Below, in pieces: positions 1 to 8,011 of a stretch of DNA of 64,000 nt; position 1 is the first letter of the stretch; every line of letters begins with the position of its first letter. The stretch covers positions 62,001 through 126,000 of the forward strand of contig JBHJMN010000008.1 in NCBI GenBank assembly GCA_042219835.1. Reading direction: 5' to 3'. The notes below the pieces were generated by a model. The model saw only the letters and a list, made by a program, of their open reading frames with translations, searched no databases and was not told where the DNA came from. Source of the stretch: Paenibacillus_G elgii_A (GTDB lineage: Bacteria > Bacillota > Bacilli > Paenibacillales > NBRC-103111). Position numbers and translations under genes: made by a program.

Positions 1-46
1 TTTCCATCCATCGATGTGCAGTTGCAATATGGGAGGAAAACTATCG

Positions 47-871
47 ATGTTAAGATCGCTTTATTCCGGCGTTTCGGGTATGAGAGGCTTTCAAACGAAG
101 CTTGACGTCATTGGCAACAACATCGCAAACGTGAATACGTACGGCTTCAAAGCCGGGCGCGTAGCGTTCAAAGACATCATGAGCCAAAAGATTTCAGGCG
201 TAACGGCCCCGACGGAAACAGTGGGCGGCGTTAATGCCAAACAAATCGGACTTGGCGTTACGGTTGGCGCTATCGATACTCTCCATACACCGGGCAGCGC
301 CCAGACGACGAATAAAATCACGGATTTGCGTATTGACGGGGACGGGTTCTTCCTTGTATCTCCGACTACCGAGGTAGAGGGGCAGCCGCTTCTTACACGT
401 GCCGGCAATTTTGATCTGGATGCCCAACGTCGTCTCGTCACGGCGGATGGGATGTTCGTTTTGAGTACCGGAAATACTCCTGTGGCGTTGGACGAAGCCG
501 TTACTGCATTCTCGATTTCGCAGTCCGGCGAAATTATCGCCATCGGAGCTGACGGGGCTGCAACGCCGACAAATCAGTTCATCGCCGTTGCCAAAGTAAC
601 AAATCCGGGCGGCCTGGAAAAAGTCGGCGGCAACCTGTACCGGACGACGCCAAACTCGAATACGGAAGAAATCGATCTCGCTGCTTCCTTGGCCAACAAC
701 CCGACTACGGGAACCGGCGCTATCGTTTCCGGACAGCTTGAAATGTCCAACGTGGATTTAACGTCCGAGTTTACGGAAATGATCATCGCTCAGCGCGGTT
801 TCCAGTCCAACTCGAGAATTATTACGACATCCGACGAAGTGCTTCAAGAAGTCGTCGGTCTGAAACGATAG
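47..871 (+). CDS. flgE: Flagellar hook protein FlgE (FlgG-like family)
   Basis: Structural protein of the flagellar hook, exported and assembled outside the cell. The N-terminus carries the typical rod/hook signature: SLYSGVSGM followed by VIGNNIANVNTYGFK within residues 4-35. The C-terminus ends with the matching heptad-type segment (SNVDLTSEFTEMIIAQRGFQ and following). At 274 residues it is close to the B. subtilis protein at this locus, which was first named FlgG and later recognised as the hook protein FlgE. An upstream ATG at 14 is in frame, but the ATG at 47 has a good ribosome-binding site (GGGAGG, 31-36) and begins the conserved MLRSLYSG. The choice between the names FlgE and FlgG rests on gene position. 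It is the first gene of the fla/che segment visible here. Confidence 0.93.
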   Translation: MLRSLYSGVSGMRGFQTKLDVIGNNIANVNTYGFKAGRVAFKDIMSQKISGVTAPTETVGGVNAKQIGLGVTVGAIDTLHTPGSAQTTNKITDLRIDGDGFFLVSPTTEVEGQPLLTRAGNFDLDAQRRLVTADGMFVLSTGNTPVALDEAVTAFSISQSGEIIAIGADGAATPTNQFIAVAKVTNPGGLEKVGGNLYRTTPNSNTEEIDLAASLANNPTTGTGAIVSGQLEMSNVDLTSEFTEMIIAQRGFQSNSRIITTSDEVLQEVVGLKR

Positions 872-881
872 TTTGCTTCAA

Positions 882-900
882 GGGGGAGGGACTCTCCCCC
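882..900 (+). terminator. GC-rich hairpin between flgE and swrD
   Basis: GGGGGAG (882-888) pairs perfectly with CTCCCCC (894-900) around a 5-nt loop. The downstream tail (GACTTTATCC) is only weakly T-rich, so this may slow or partly stop transcription, or stabilise mRNA ends inside the operon, rather than fully terminate. Confidence 0.45.
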
Positions 901-925
901 GACTTTATCCTTTCGGAGGTAACCG

Positions 926-1147
926 ATGGTCCGCCTGACACGGCTTAATGGGAAAGCAATCGTCCTGAACGCGCTTTTGATCGAATCAATCGAAGAAACG
1001 CCGGACACGATGGTCACGCTGGTGACCGGTAAAAAAATCATGGTGCTCGAGCCGGTGACGGAAGTAATGGACACCGTACACCGCTTTTTGCAAACCGTAG
1101 GTCTTGTCGGCGGTACGGTTAAGAGCCTGAATTCGGAGGGGTCGTAA
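926..1147 (+). CDS. swrD: SwrD / FlbD-family flagellar protein
   Basis: A small 73-residue protein of the FlbD family. B. subtilis SwrD (formerly YlzI) sits at the same place between flgE and fliL and increases flagellar torque by supporting stator function. The N-terminus, MVRLTRLNGKAIVLNALLIE, is characteristic of the family; no membrane segment is seen, so it is probably cytoplasmic. The start is supported by CGGAGGT at 914-920. It is separated from fliL by a single base, so the two are likely translated together. Functional assignment rests on synteny and family resemblance. Confidence 0.85.
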   Translation: MVRLTRLNGKAIVLNALLIESIEETPDTMVTLVTGKKIMVLEPVTEVMDTVHRFLQTVGLVGGTVKSLNSEGS

Positions 1148-1148
1148 G

Positions 1149-1628
1149 TTGTTTAAAAGCAGAATTTTCATTATGATTGTCGCTATTCTTATTGCGATTA
1201 CATTGATATTGACGGCTGCGTTCGTCCTGTGGAACTATATGGATAAAGCTGGTCGGAATCCTCAAGAGCAGGCGCAAAGTTCCGCCCGCGATGTAAAACA
1301 AGCCAAAAAGCTGACTCCGGATGAGGTCAAGCAAAATACAGTCATCATGAAAGACGTGCTTACCAATTTGGCCGGGGGCAATGGCAAATTCATTAAATTG
1401 AGCTTTGCCTTTGAACTGGAAAATAAGAAGGCCAAGGAAGAGTTTGAGAAGTTGGACAGCCAAATGAAGGCCATTGTCATTCAAACGCTCTCCGATATGA
1501 CACCGGAGCAAGTATCGGGAAGCAAAGGCTTCGACAATCTCACTTCCGCCCTTATGAATAAAATGACCCCGCTTCTTCAGGCGGGAAAAATGAATCAAAT
1601 CTTGATTACGGATTTCGTGCTCCAATAA
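1149..1628 (+). CDS. fliL: Flagellar basal body-associated protein FliL
   Basis: Single-pass membrane protein next to the stators, involved in motor function. Residues about 5-27 form one hydrophobic helix (IFIMIVAILIAITLILTAAF), followed by a periplasm-side region with the family's late motif (MNKMTPLLQAGKMNQILITDFVLQ region). Length 159 is slightly longer than typical Bacillus FliL. The start is TTG at 1149, one base after the swrD stop, with CGGAGGGG at 1135-1142 as ribosome-binding site. It lies directly before the switch genes fliM and fliY, as in B. subtilis. Confidence 0.9.
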   Translation: MFKSRIFIMIVAILIAITLILTAAFVLWNYMDKAGRNPQEQAQSSARDVKQAKKLTPDEVKQNTVIMKDVLTNLAGGNGKFIKLSFAFELENKKAKEEFEKLDSQMKAIVIQTLSDMTPEQVSGSKGFDNLTSALMNKMTPLLQAGKMNQILITDFVLQ

Positions 1629-1668
1629 CTACATAGCATGCGGCAGCAGCTCAAAGGAGGTGACGCTA

Positions 1669-2670
1669 ATGGTTGATGTTCTTTCACAGAATGAGATTGA
1701 CGCCTTGCTAGCGGCGCTTTCTTCAGGGGAAATGGATGCGGAGGAGCTTAAAAAGGAAGAGACGCAGAAAAAAATACGGGTTTACGATTTTAAACGAGCC
1801 GTACGTTTCTCCAAGGATCATATCCGGAGCTTAACCCGAATTCACGAAAACTTTGCCCGGTATTTGACGACGTATTTTTCCGCTCAGCTTAGAACCTTTG
1901 TCCAGATTAACGTAGTGCAAGTCGAACAGCTGCCCTATGACGAATTCATCCGCTCCATTCCGAAGATGACGATTCTTAACATTTTCGAAGCGGAGCCGTT
2001 GGAAGGCCGCATGGTGCTTGAGGTTCACCCAAACGTAGCCTTTGCGATGCTGGATCGGTTGTTAGGCGGAGCGGGGACATCGCCAACGAAGATCAATGCG
2101 TTGACCGAGATCGAGACCATTGTCATCGAACGGATTTTCAGCCGGGCCTTCGACAGTTTGCAGGAGGCTTGGAAGACGGTTATCGATTTGTCCCCGCGGC
2201 TGGAGGCGCTTGAAACGAATCCACAGTTTATGCAGATCGTATCGCCTAACGAAACAATCGCGCTCATCTCGCTCAGCACCAAAATCGGCGACACAACCGG
2301 GATGATCAACCTGTGTATCCCGCATGTCGTCATCGAACCGATTATGCCGAGACTTTCGGTGCACCATTGGTTCGTTTCCCAGAAAAAAACAAGCGCGCCG
2401 GAGGAGTTGACGGCTCTGCAGTCCAGGCTGCACAAAGCGAAACTGCCGATTATTGCGGAGCTGGGTTCTTCCCAAATTTCCGTGAGGGAGTTTTTGAGCC
2501 TCAACGCCGGGGATGTCATTACGCTTGGCAAATCTGTGAATGAGCCGTTAGACATTCGCATAGGGGAAAAGCTGAAGTTTTACGGGAGTCCTGGAACGAC
2601 GCGAGGCAAGCTGGCTGTCCAAATCAGCGAGATTGTCCAGGAAGAAGGAGTGGAAGAGAATGACGAATAA
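1669..2670 (+). CDS. fliM: Flagellar motor switch protein FliM
   Basis: C-ring component that binds phosphorylated CheY and sets rotation direction. The N-terminal CheY-binding peptide is present (EIDALL, residues 9-14). A CheC-like middle domain follows, then a C-terminal SpoA/FliN-type domain from about residue 250 (LGSSQISVREFLSLNAGDVI). Length 333 is normal. An in-frame GTG exists at 1660, but the ATG at 1669 is preferred because AAAGGAGGTG (1654-1662) is correctly spaced and the protein then starts MVDVLSQNEIDALL like its relatives. The 3' end overlaps fliY by 11 bases, indicating translational coupling. Confidence 0.96.
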   Translation: MVDVLSQNEIDALLAALSSGEMDAEELKKEETQKKIRVYDFKRAVRFSKDHIRSLTRIHENFARYLTTYFSAQLRTFVQINVVQVEQLPYDEFIRSIPKMTILNIFEAEPLEGRMVLEVHPNVAFAMLDRLLGGAGTSPTKINALTEIETIVIERIFSRAFDSLQEAWKTVIDLSPRLEALETNPQFMQIVSPNETIALISLSTKIGDTTGMINLCIPHVVIEPIMPRLSVHHWFVSQKKTSAPEELTALQSRLHKAKLPIIAELGSSQISVREFLSLNAGDVITLGKSVNEPLDIRIGEKLKFYGSPGTTRGKLAVQISEIVQEEGVEENDE

Positions 2671-3910
2671 CAAGGATTATTTGTCTCAAGAAGAGATTGA
2701 CGCGCTATTGAAACAATCGGGCGATAGCGGCTCCTCCGCTATTTCCGAGTTTGTTCCTCAAGTAGAAGATTATTTGTCTTCTTTGGAGCAAGATGCGCTT
2801 GGCGAAATCGGAAACATTACATTCGGAAGCGCAGCTACTGCACTTTCCACCCTGCTTGGCAAAAAGGTCGATATTACGACTCCGAAAGTATCGATCATCG
2901 CACAATCGGAGCTTGTTGACGAGTTTCCGAAGCCGCACGTGGCTGTTCATGTAAACTACGTCGACGGATTTCACGGGATCAACCTTTTGGTGATCAAAAC
3001 CCGGGATGCCCAGGTCATTGCCGATTTGATGATGGGCGGGGACGGAACGGGACAAAAGGAAGATCTGAGTGAAATTCATATCAGCGCAGTTCAGGAAGCG
3101 ATGAACCAAATGATGGGTTCGTCCGCCACATCGATGTCGACGATCTTCAACCGTTTTGTCAATATTTCACCGCCGGGAATCGACATATTAAATTTAGCGT
3201 CAGGGGAAGGAACTGCTAACCTGCCTCCAGAAGATGTATTTATCAAAATCTCTTTCCGACTAACGATCGGCGACCTGATTGATTCGACCATCATGCAGCT
3301 GCTGCCGGTCCCTTTCGCCAGAGAGATGGTGTCTACGTTAATGGGAGGTGGAGACGCAACAGAGGAACCTGCACCGGCGCCAGCACAATCCGCGCCGCCC
3401 GTTTCCCAACCTGCACCGGAGCAGCCAGCCTATACCGCGCCGGATCCTTATTCACAGCCTCCGGCAGGGCATCAGGCGCCGCCGCAGCATGGTTATGAGC
3501 AGCCGGCGTACCAGCCGCCGATGACTCCGCCTGCAGCGCAAGCTTATCCGCCGCAACCGGCCAACTACGGTGTTCCGACGGCACGGGGAGTGAACGTCCA
3601 GCCGGCTCAATTTGCCAATTTCAGTCACCCGCAGCTATCTCCCGCAGAAGATACGAACTTGAATCTGCTGCTGGACATCCCGCTTAAAGTGACGGTCGAA
3701 CTGGGTCGTACGCATAAGGTTATTAAGGACATTCTCGAATTGTCTCAAGGATCGATCATCGAGCTGGACAAGCTGGCCGGGGAACCTGTCGATATTTTAG
3801 TCAATAACAAATTGATCGCCAAAGGGGAAGTCGTCGTCATTGACGAAAACTTCGGTGTCCGCGTGACGGATATTGTGAACCAATGGGATCGGATTCAAAA
3901 ATTACAATAA
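2660..3910 (+). CDS. fliY: Flagellar motor switch phosphatase FliY
   Basis: C-ring protein that also dephosphorylates CheY-P. Domain order: CheY-binding EIDALL at 12-17; a CheC-type phosphatase domain with two active-site motifs (GEIGN, about 48-52, and EAMN, about 146-149); a Pro/Gln/Ala/Tyr-rich linker at about 229-328; and a C-terminal FliN/SpoA domain (LDIPLKVTVELGRTH onward). At 416 residues it is longer than B. subtilis FliY (378), and the extra length is in the linker. The ATG at 2660 has AAGGAG upstream (2645-2650); an earlier in-frame GTG at 2633 lacks support. It overlaps the end of fliM. Confidence 0.95.
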   Translation: MTNNKDYLSQEEIDALLKQSGDSGSSAISEFVPQVEDYLSSLEQDALGEIGNITFGSAATALSTLLGKKVDITTPKVSIIAQSELVDEFPKPHVAVHVNYVDGFHGINLLVIKTRDAQVIADLMMGGDGTGQKEDLSEIHISAVQEAMNQMMGSSATSMSTIFNRFVNISPPGIDILNLASGEGTANLPPEDVFIKISFRLTIGDLIDSTIMQLLPVPFAREMVSTLMGGGDATEEPAPAPAQSAPPVSQPAPEQPAYTAPDPYSQPPAGHQAPPQHGYEQPAYQPPMTPPAAQAYPPQPANYGVPTARGVNVQPAQFANFSHPQLSPAEDTNLNLLLDIPLKVTVELGRTHKVIKDILELSQGSIIELDKLAGEPVDILVNNKLIAKGEVVVIDENFGVRVTDIVNQWDRIQKLQ

Positions 3911-3957
3911 TCAATAAATAAGATTACTTAAGCATCCTATAGGAGGAATGGTTACCC

Positions 3958-4320
3958 ATGGCAAACCGTATTTTGATTGTAGACGACGCAGCATTTATGA
4001 GAATGATGATTCGCGATATTTTAACGAAAAACGGCTATGAAGTTGTCGGAGAAGCAAACGACGGCGCACAAGCGATTGAAAAATTTAAAGAGCTCCGCCC
4101 CGATCTCGTTACGATGGACATCACGATGCCGGAAATGGACGGTATCCATGCGCTTAAAGAAATCAAGAAGCTTGATGGAAATGCCAAAGTCATTATGTGC
4201 TCCGCTATGGGGCAGCAGGCTATGGTTATCGATGCGATCCAGGCAGGCGCCAAAGATTTCATCGTGAAGCCGTTTCAGGCGGACCGTGTTATTGAAGCGA
4301 TTAAGAAAACCTTGGGATAA
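3958..4320 (+). CDS. cheY: Chemotaxis response regulator CheY
   Basis: Single-domain response regulator of 120 residues that carries the signal from CheA to the FliM/FliY switch. All receiver residues are visible: acidic pair D9/D10, phospho-acceptor D54 in VTMDITMPEMDG, the conserved Ser at S82 (MCSAM), and K104 in the VKPF motif. No output domain is attached. The ATG at 3958 follows TAGGAGGAATGG (3940-3951). Its place between fliY and fliO is the usual Bacillus arrangement, which puts the signal molecule beside the phosphatase that removes it. Confidence 0.97.
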   Translation: MANRILIVDDAAFMRMMIRDILTKNGYEVVGEANDGAQAIEKFKELRPDLVTMDITMPEMDGIHALKEIKKLDGNAKVIMCSAMGQQAMVIDAIQAGAKDFIVKPFQADRVIEAIKKTLG

Positions 4321-4372
4321 TTTCAACCAGGGGTTAAACGATGGGTCTTGCGCAAATTGAAAGGAAAGTGAA

Positions 4373-5026
4373 ATGTTGAGAAGACTCATAGCCAAGTTAT
4401 CGTCCGGTGTTGCCATGGTTTGGGTGCAAACAGCAGTATGGCCTGCTGCTGTTTGTTTCGCGGAATCGGAGAACCCGGCCCCCTCCGGGGCGGAAATGCT
4501 GGGAACACCGGATCGGCTTGTAACGGAAGGCAGTTCAGGGGGCACGTTCTGGATGATCTTCCAAGTCCTTTTTTTTCTTCTACTTATTATCGGAATTTTT
4601 CTGGTCATCGTGAAGATGATTTCGCAGAAAAATAAATTTTTATCCGGGCGGTCGATTCGATCCTTGGGCGGATTGCCGCTCGGACAAAATAAATCGATTC
4701 AAGTTGTCGAAATCGGCCGTTCGCTTTATATCGTCGGAGTAGGGGAGAACATTCAGCTGCTCGAAAAGATCGAGGACGAAACCGAGGTCGCTTTGATTAC
4801 GGAGCTGATGTCTTCCGGTCCGGCGTTTGCGGGCCCGACCTTTGATTCCATCGGAGGCTGGCTCAAAAAGCTTCGCAACAAGCCGGCAGTCGAAGAAGAC
4901 ATCGAAGTGACAGCCTCGTTCCAAGAGGTGTTTCACACAAAAATCCAGCATATGTCGGATCAGAAGAAACAAATGGAACAGTTGCTCAAGCAAGACACTA
5001 ATTCAGATCGGTTGAATGATAAATGA
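4373..5026 (+). CDS. fliO: Flagellar biosynthetic protein FliO (FliZ)
   Basis: Assembly factor for the FliP/FliQ/FliR export gate; called FliZ in older Bacillus literature. The 217-residue protein has a hydrophobic N-terminal stretch resembling a signal peptide (about 1-29), one strong transmembrane helix at about 60-84 (FFLLLIIGIFLVIVKMI) and a charged cytoplasmic tail. The fold-specific segment SLGGLPLGQNKSIQVVEIGR at about 99-118 matches FliO proteins. The ribosome-binding site AAAGGAAAGTG precedes the ATG at 4373. It overlaps fliP by four bases (ATGA). Confidence 0.88.
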   Translation: MLRRLIAKLSSGVAMVWVQTAVWPAAVCFAESENPAPSGAEMLGTPDRLVTEGSSGGTFWMIFQVLFFLLLIIGIFLVIVKMISQKNKFLSGRSIRSLGGLPLGQNKSIQVVEIGRSLYIVGVGENIQLLEKIEDETEVALITELMSSGPAFAGPTFDSIGGWLKKLRNKPAVEEDIEVTASFQEVFHTKIQHMSDQKKQMEQLLKQDTNSDRLNDK

Positions 5027-5787
5027 TGAAATTCAATAAGAGGCTCATTTTCCTGCTGATTTTTCTTGTTCTGTGCGGTTCGCTCGCAAGCCCTGCCTAT
5101 GCGGCCGATCCGATTCCCGGAATCAACATCGATATCGGGACATCCGACAATCCGCAGGGGGCTTCGAGCGCCGTTACCATCGTGCTGCTGATTACCATTC
5201 TCAGCATCGCTCCAGCCATTCTGATTCTGATGACCAGCTTTACCCGAATCGTCATCGTGCTCGGCTTTGTCCGGACGTCGCTCGGTACGCAGCAAATGCC
5301 GCCGAACCAAATGCTGATCGGTCTTGCGTTATTTTTAACCTTTTTCATCATGGCGCCAACGCTTGGGGACATCAACCAAACGGCTGTGCAGCCTTATCTT
5401 AAGGGAGAGCTAACCCAGACGGCAGCGCTGGAGAAAGCATCCGTTTCGATCAAGAAGTTCATGTTTAAGCATACCCGGGAAAAAGACTTGAAGCTGTTCC
5501 TGGATTACAGCAAGGCGCCACGGCCCAGCGGAATGGAAGATACGCCGCTTACGGCACTTGTTCCCGCCTATGCGATTAGCGAGTTAAAGACGGCGTTTCA
5601 GATGGGCTTTATGATCTTTATTCCGTTTTTGGTCATTGATATGGTCATTGCCAGTACGCTGATGGCGATGGGGATGATGATGCTGCCGCCGGTGATGATT
5701 TCGTTGCCGTTTAAAATTTTGCTGTTCATCCTTGTGGACGGTTGGTATCTCGTCGTTCGTTCGCTTCTGCTCAGTTACAATACATAG
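5023..5787 (+). CDS. fliP: Flagellar export gate protein FliP
   Basis: Core component of the flagellar type III export gate. A cleavable signal peptide is likely (about 1-27, ending in the AYAAD region), followed by four membrane helices; the family signature around MTSFTRIVIVLGFVRTSLGT is present at about residues 70-89. Length 254 is normal for FliP with its periplasmic loop. Two ATGs in tandem (5023 and 5026) could start it; the first overlaps the fliO stop. It is followed directly by fliQ and fliR, its stoichiometric partners. Confidence 0.96.
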   Translation: MMKFNKRLIFLLIFLVLCGSLASPAYAADPIPGINIDIGTSDNPQGASSAVTIVLLITILSIAPAILILMTSFTRIVIVLGFVRTSLGTQQMPPNQMLIGLALFLTFFIMAPTLGDINQTAVQPYLKGELTQTAALEKASVSIKKFMFKHTREKDLKLFLDYSKAPRPSGMEDTPLTALVPAYAISELKTAFQMGFMIFIPFLVIDMVIASTLMAMGMMMLPPVMISLPFKILLFILVDGWYLVVRSLLLSYNT

Positions 5788-5812
5788 ACGGACCAGTCGG
5801 GAGGAGAGCGCA

Positions 5813-6082
5813 TTGAGCTCGGAGTTTGTAATCAGATTGGCCGGAGAAGCGGTATACACCACGCTTAAAGCCAGCGCTCCGATGATGGTGCTGGCGCTGA
5901 CGGTCGGCTTGATCATCAGCGTGTTTCAAGCGACGACGCAAATTCAGGAGCAGACCCTTGCCTTTGTTCCGAAAATCGTCGTTGTGCTGCTTGCGATACT
6001 TATATTCGGTCCTTGGATCCTGACGACACTTGTTGATTTTACCTATAATCTGTTGAATAACCTGTATAAATACGTGGGATAG
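5813..6082 (+). CDS. fliQ: Flagellar export gate protein FliQ
   Basis: Small two-helix membrane subunit of the export gate. From TTG at 5813 the product is 89 residues, the standard FliQ length, starting MSSEFVIRLAGEAVYTTLKA. Two hydrophobic helices lie at about 15-38 and 48-75. The TTG is preceded by GGGAGGAGAG (5800-5808). A longer in-frame reading back to 5732 would overlap fliP by more than 50 bases and adds sequence not found in the family, so it is rejected. Confidence 0.95.
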   Translation: MSSEFVIRLAGEAVYTTLKASAPMMVLALTVGLIISVFQATTQIQEQTLAFVPKIVVVLLAILIFGPWILTTLVDFTYNLLNNLYKYVG

Positions 6083-6085
6083 GTT

Positions 6086-6877
6086 GTGGGTGAAATGGAG
6101 TGGGTTTTGCAGGTTCTTCCCGGATTTTTGTTGTTCTTTTGTCGGATTTCTTCGTTTTTTGTCATTGCTCCGGTGTTTGCGGCCCGTAATGTGCCGATGC
6201 AGCTCAAGGTAGGGCTATCGTTTTTCATTGCTTTCATTACGTTCTTCAGTATCGGGCTGGCGACGCCTGTGGCTATGGATTCGTTGTACATTCTTTCCGT
6301 TTTCCGGGAAGTGCTTGTGGGATTAAGCCTCGGTTTCATAGCGTATATGTTCTTTCAAGTCGTTCAGGTCGCCGGCGCGTTCATCGACCTTCAGATGGGG
6401 TTCGGTATAGCGAACGTGATCGATCCGCTGACAGGAGCGCAAAGTCCGATTCTGGGTAACCTGAAGTACATGATCGCCACGCTGCTGTTCCTAAGCTTCA
6501 ACGGCCATCATTACTTGCTTGAAGGGATTATGCGAAGCTACGAATGGATTCCTTTGAATAACGATTTGTTTGTCAAAAATTATAACGGTCAGCTTTCGGA
6601 CTTTATGCTGAAGACGTTCTCCCAAGTATTTGCCATAAGCTTTCAAATGGCGGCGCCGCTTGTCGTCGCGCTGTTTTTGACCGATGTCGGTCTTGGGCTT
6701 CTCGCTCGGGTGGCCCCGCAGTTCAACATTTTCGTTATCGGGATTCCGGTGAAGATTCTCGTTGGTTTTGTTCTGCTGCTTCTCTTGTTTCCAGGATACG
6801 AATTGATCTACAAAGAGAAATTCTCAACCATGCTGGAAACGATGACCAAGTTTTTCGGATTGTTCGCTGGCAGTTAG
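6086..6877 (+). CDS. fliR: Flagellar export gate protein FliR
   Basis: Membrane subunit that completes the FliP-FliQ-FliR gate. The protein is about 260 residues with six hydrophobic segments and the FliR-type segment DLQMGFGIANVIDPLTGAQS around residue 107-126. The start could be GTG at 6086, three bases after the fliQ stop, or ATG at 6095; neither has a strong ribosome-binding site, which suggests coupling to fliQ. Its position between fliQ and flhB is canonical. Confidence 0.94.
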   Translation: MGEMEWVLQVLPGFLLFFCRISSFFVIAPVFAARNVPMQLKVGLSFFIAFITFFSIGLATPVAMDSLYILSVFREVLVGLSLGFIAYMFFQVVQVAGAFIDLQMGFGIANVIDPLTGAQSPILGNLKYMIATLLFLSFNGHHYLLEGIMRSYEWIPLNNDLFVKNYNGQLSDFMLKTFSQVFAISFQMAAPLVVALFLTDVGLGLLARVAPQFNIFVIGIPVKILVGFVLLLLLFPGYELIYKEKFSTMLETMTKFFGLFAGS

Positions 6878-6895
6878 CGTATGAGGAGGCAGGCC

Positions 6896-7987
6896 GTGGC
6901 TGCATTACGTTTAAAGCTGGATTTGCAATTGTTCTCGGGAGAGAAAACGGAAGCGGCGACGCCTAAGAAAAAACAAGAAGCTCGCAAAAAAGGGCAAGTG
7001 GCCAAAAGCATGGAAGTACCGGCCGCCTTCATCTTGTTTTTCTCCTTCTTATCGTTTTTCTTGTTCGGAGGCTACATGAAAGAGCGACTCGTCGGTTTGT
7101 TTCGCTCGATCTTCATCGACTTTCTCAATATGAACGTCACCATGGATAACAGTATGGTGTTATTCGAAAAGATCGCCACACAAATGTTTTTGATTCTCGG
7201 TCCGATTTTTTTGATCTCGATGGTCATCGGCGTTGCTGGAAATTATGTGCAGATCGGCTTTTTGTTTACGGGCGATCCGCTCATGATGAAGTTTAACAAA
7301 ATTAACCCTCTTGAAGGGGCCAAGCGGCTATTCTCGATGCGGGCCATCGTCGATTTTCTCAAATCGGTGCTTAAGATGACGGTGATCGGCGTTGTTGTCT
7401 ATACGACGCTAATGGCAGAAAAGGACAACATATTGCAGCTTGCGCGGCTGCCGCTGGAAGAAATCATCGCTTTCACCGCCTCCTTGACACTACAATTGGG
7501 AATTAAAATCGGATTGATTTTGATCGTTATGTCGATTTTGGATTACATTTACCAGCGCTACGAGTATGAGAAGAGCTTGCGGATGTCCAAGCAGGATATT
7601 AAAGACGAATACAAGAAAACGGAAGGGGATCCGCTGATTAAAGGGAAAATCCGCGAGAAGCAGCGCCGTATGGCACTGCAGCGGATGATGCAGGACGTTC
7701 CTAAAGCGGACGTCATCATCACGAACCCGACGCACTTTGCCGTCGCGCTTCAATACGATGCCTCCAAGATGCAAGCGCCTACCGTTATCGCCAAGGGGAC
7801 CGATTACATCGCCTTGAAGATAAGGCAGATTGCCAAGGATAACGGCATCATAACGATGGAAAACAAGCCGCTCGCCCGCGCGTTATACGCGCAGGTTGAG
7901 ATCGGAGAATCGATACCGGCCGATATGTTTCAGGCCGTAGCCGAGGTGCTGGCATACGTATACAAAGTTAAAGGAAAAGCGAACTAA
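6896..7987 (+). CDS. flhB: Flagellar export switch protein FlhB
   Basis: Membrane protein that switches the export apparatus from rod/hook to filament substrates through self-cleavage. The autocleavage motif NPTH is present at residues 277-280, after four N-terminal membrane helices and a charged cytoplasmic linker. GTG at 6896 is preferred because GAGGAGG (6883-6889) lies seven bases upstream and gives a 363-residue protein beginning MAALRLKLDLQLFSGEKTE, similar to B. subtilis FlhB. An ATG at 6881 would place that ribosome-binding site inside the gene. It is followed by flhA. Confidence 0.95.
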   Translation: MAALRLKLDLQLFSGEKTEAATPKKKQEARKKGQVAKSMEVPAAFILFFSFLSFFLFGGYMKERLVGLFRSIFIDFLNMNVTMDNSMVLFEKIATQMFLILGPIFLISMVIGVAGNYVQIGFLFTGDPLMMKFNKINPLEGAKRLFSMRAIVDFLKSVLKMTVIGVVVYTTLMAEKDNILQLARLPLEEIIAFTASLTLQLGIKIGLILIVMSILDYIYQRYEYEKSLRMSKQDIKDEYKKTEGDPLIKGKIREKQRRMALQRMMQDVPKADVIITNPTHFAVALQYDASKMQAPTVIAKGTDYIALKIRQIAKDNGIITMENKPLARALYAQVEIGESIPADMFQAVAEVLAYVYKVKGKAN

Positions 7988-8011
7988 TTCCGGAAAGGAG
8001 GACACCCTGCA

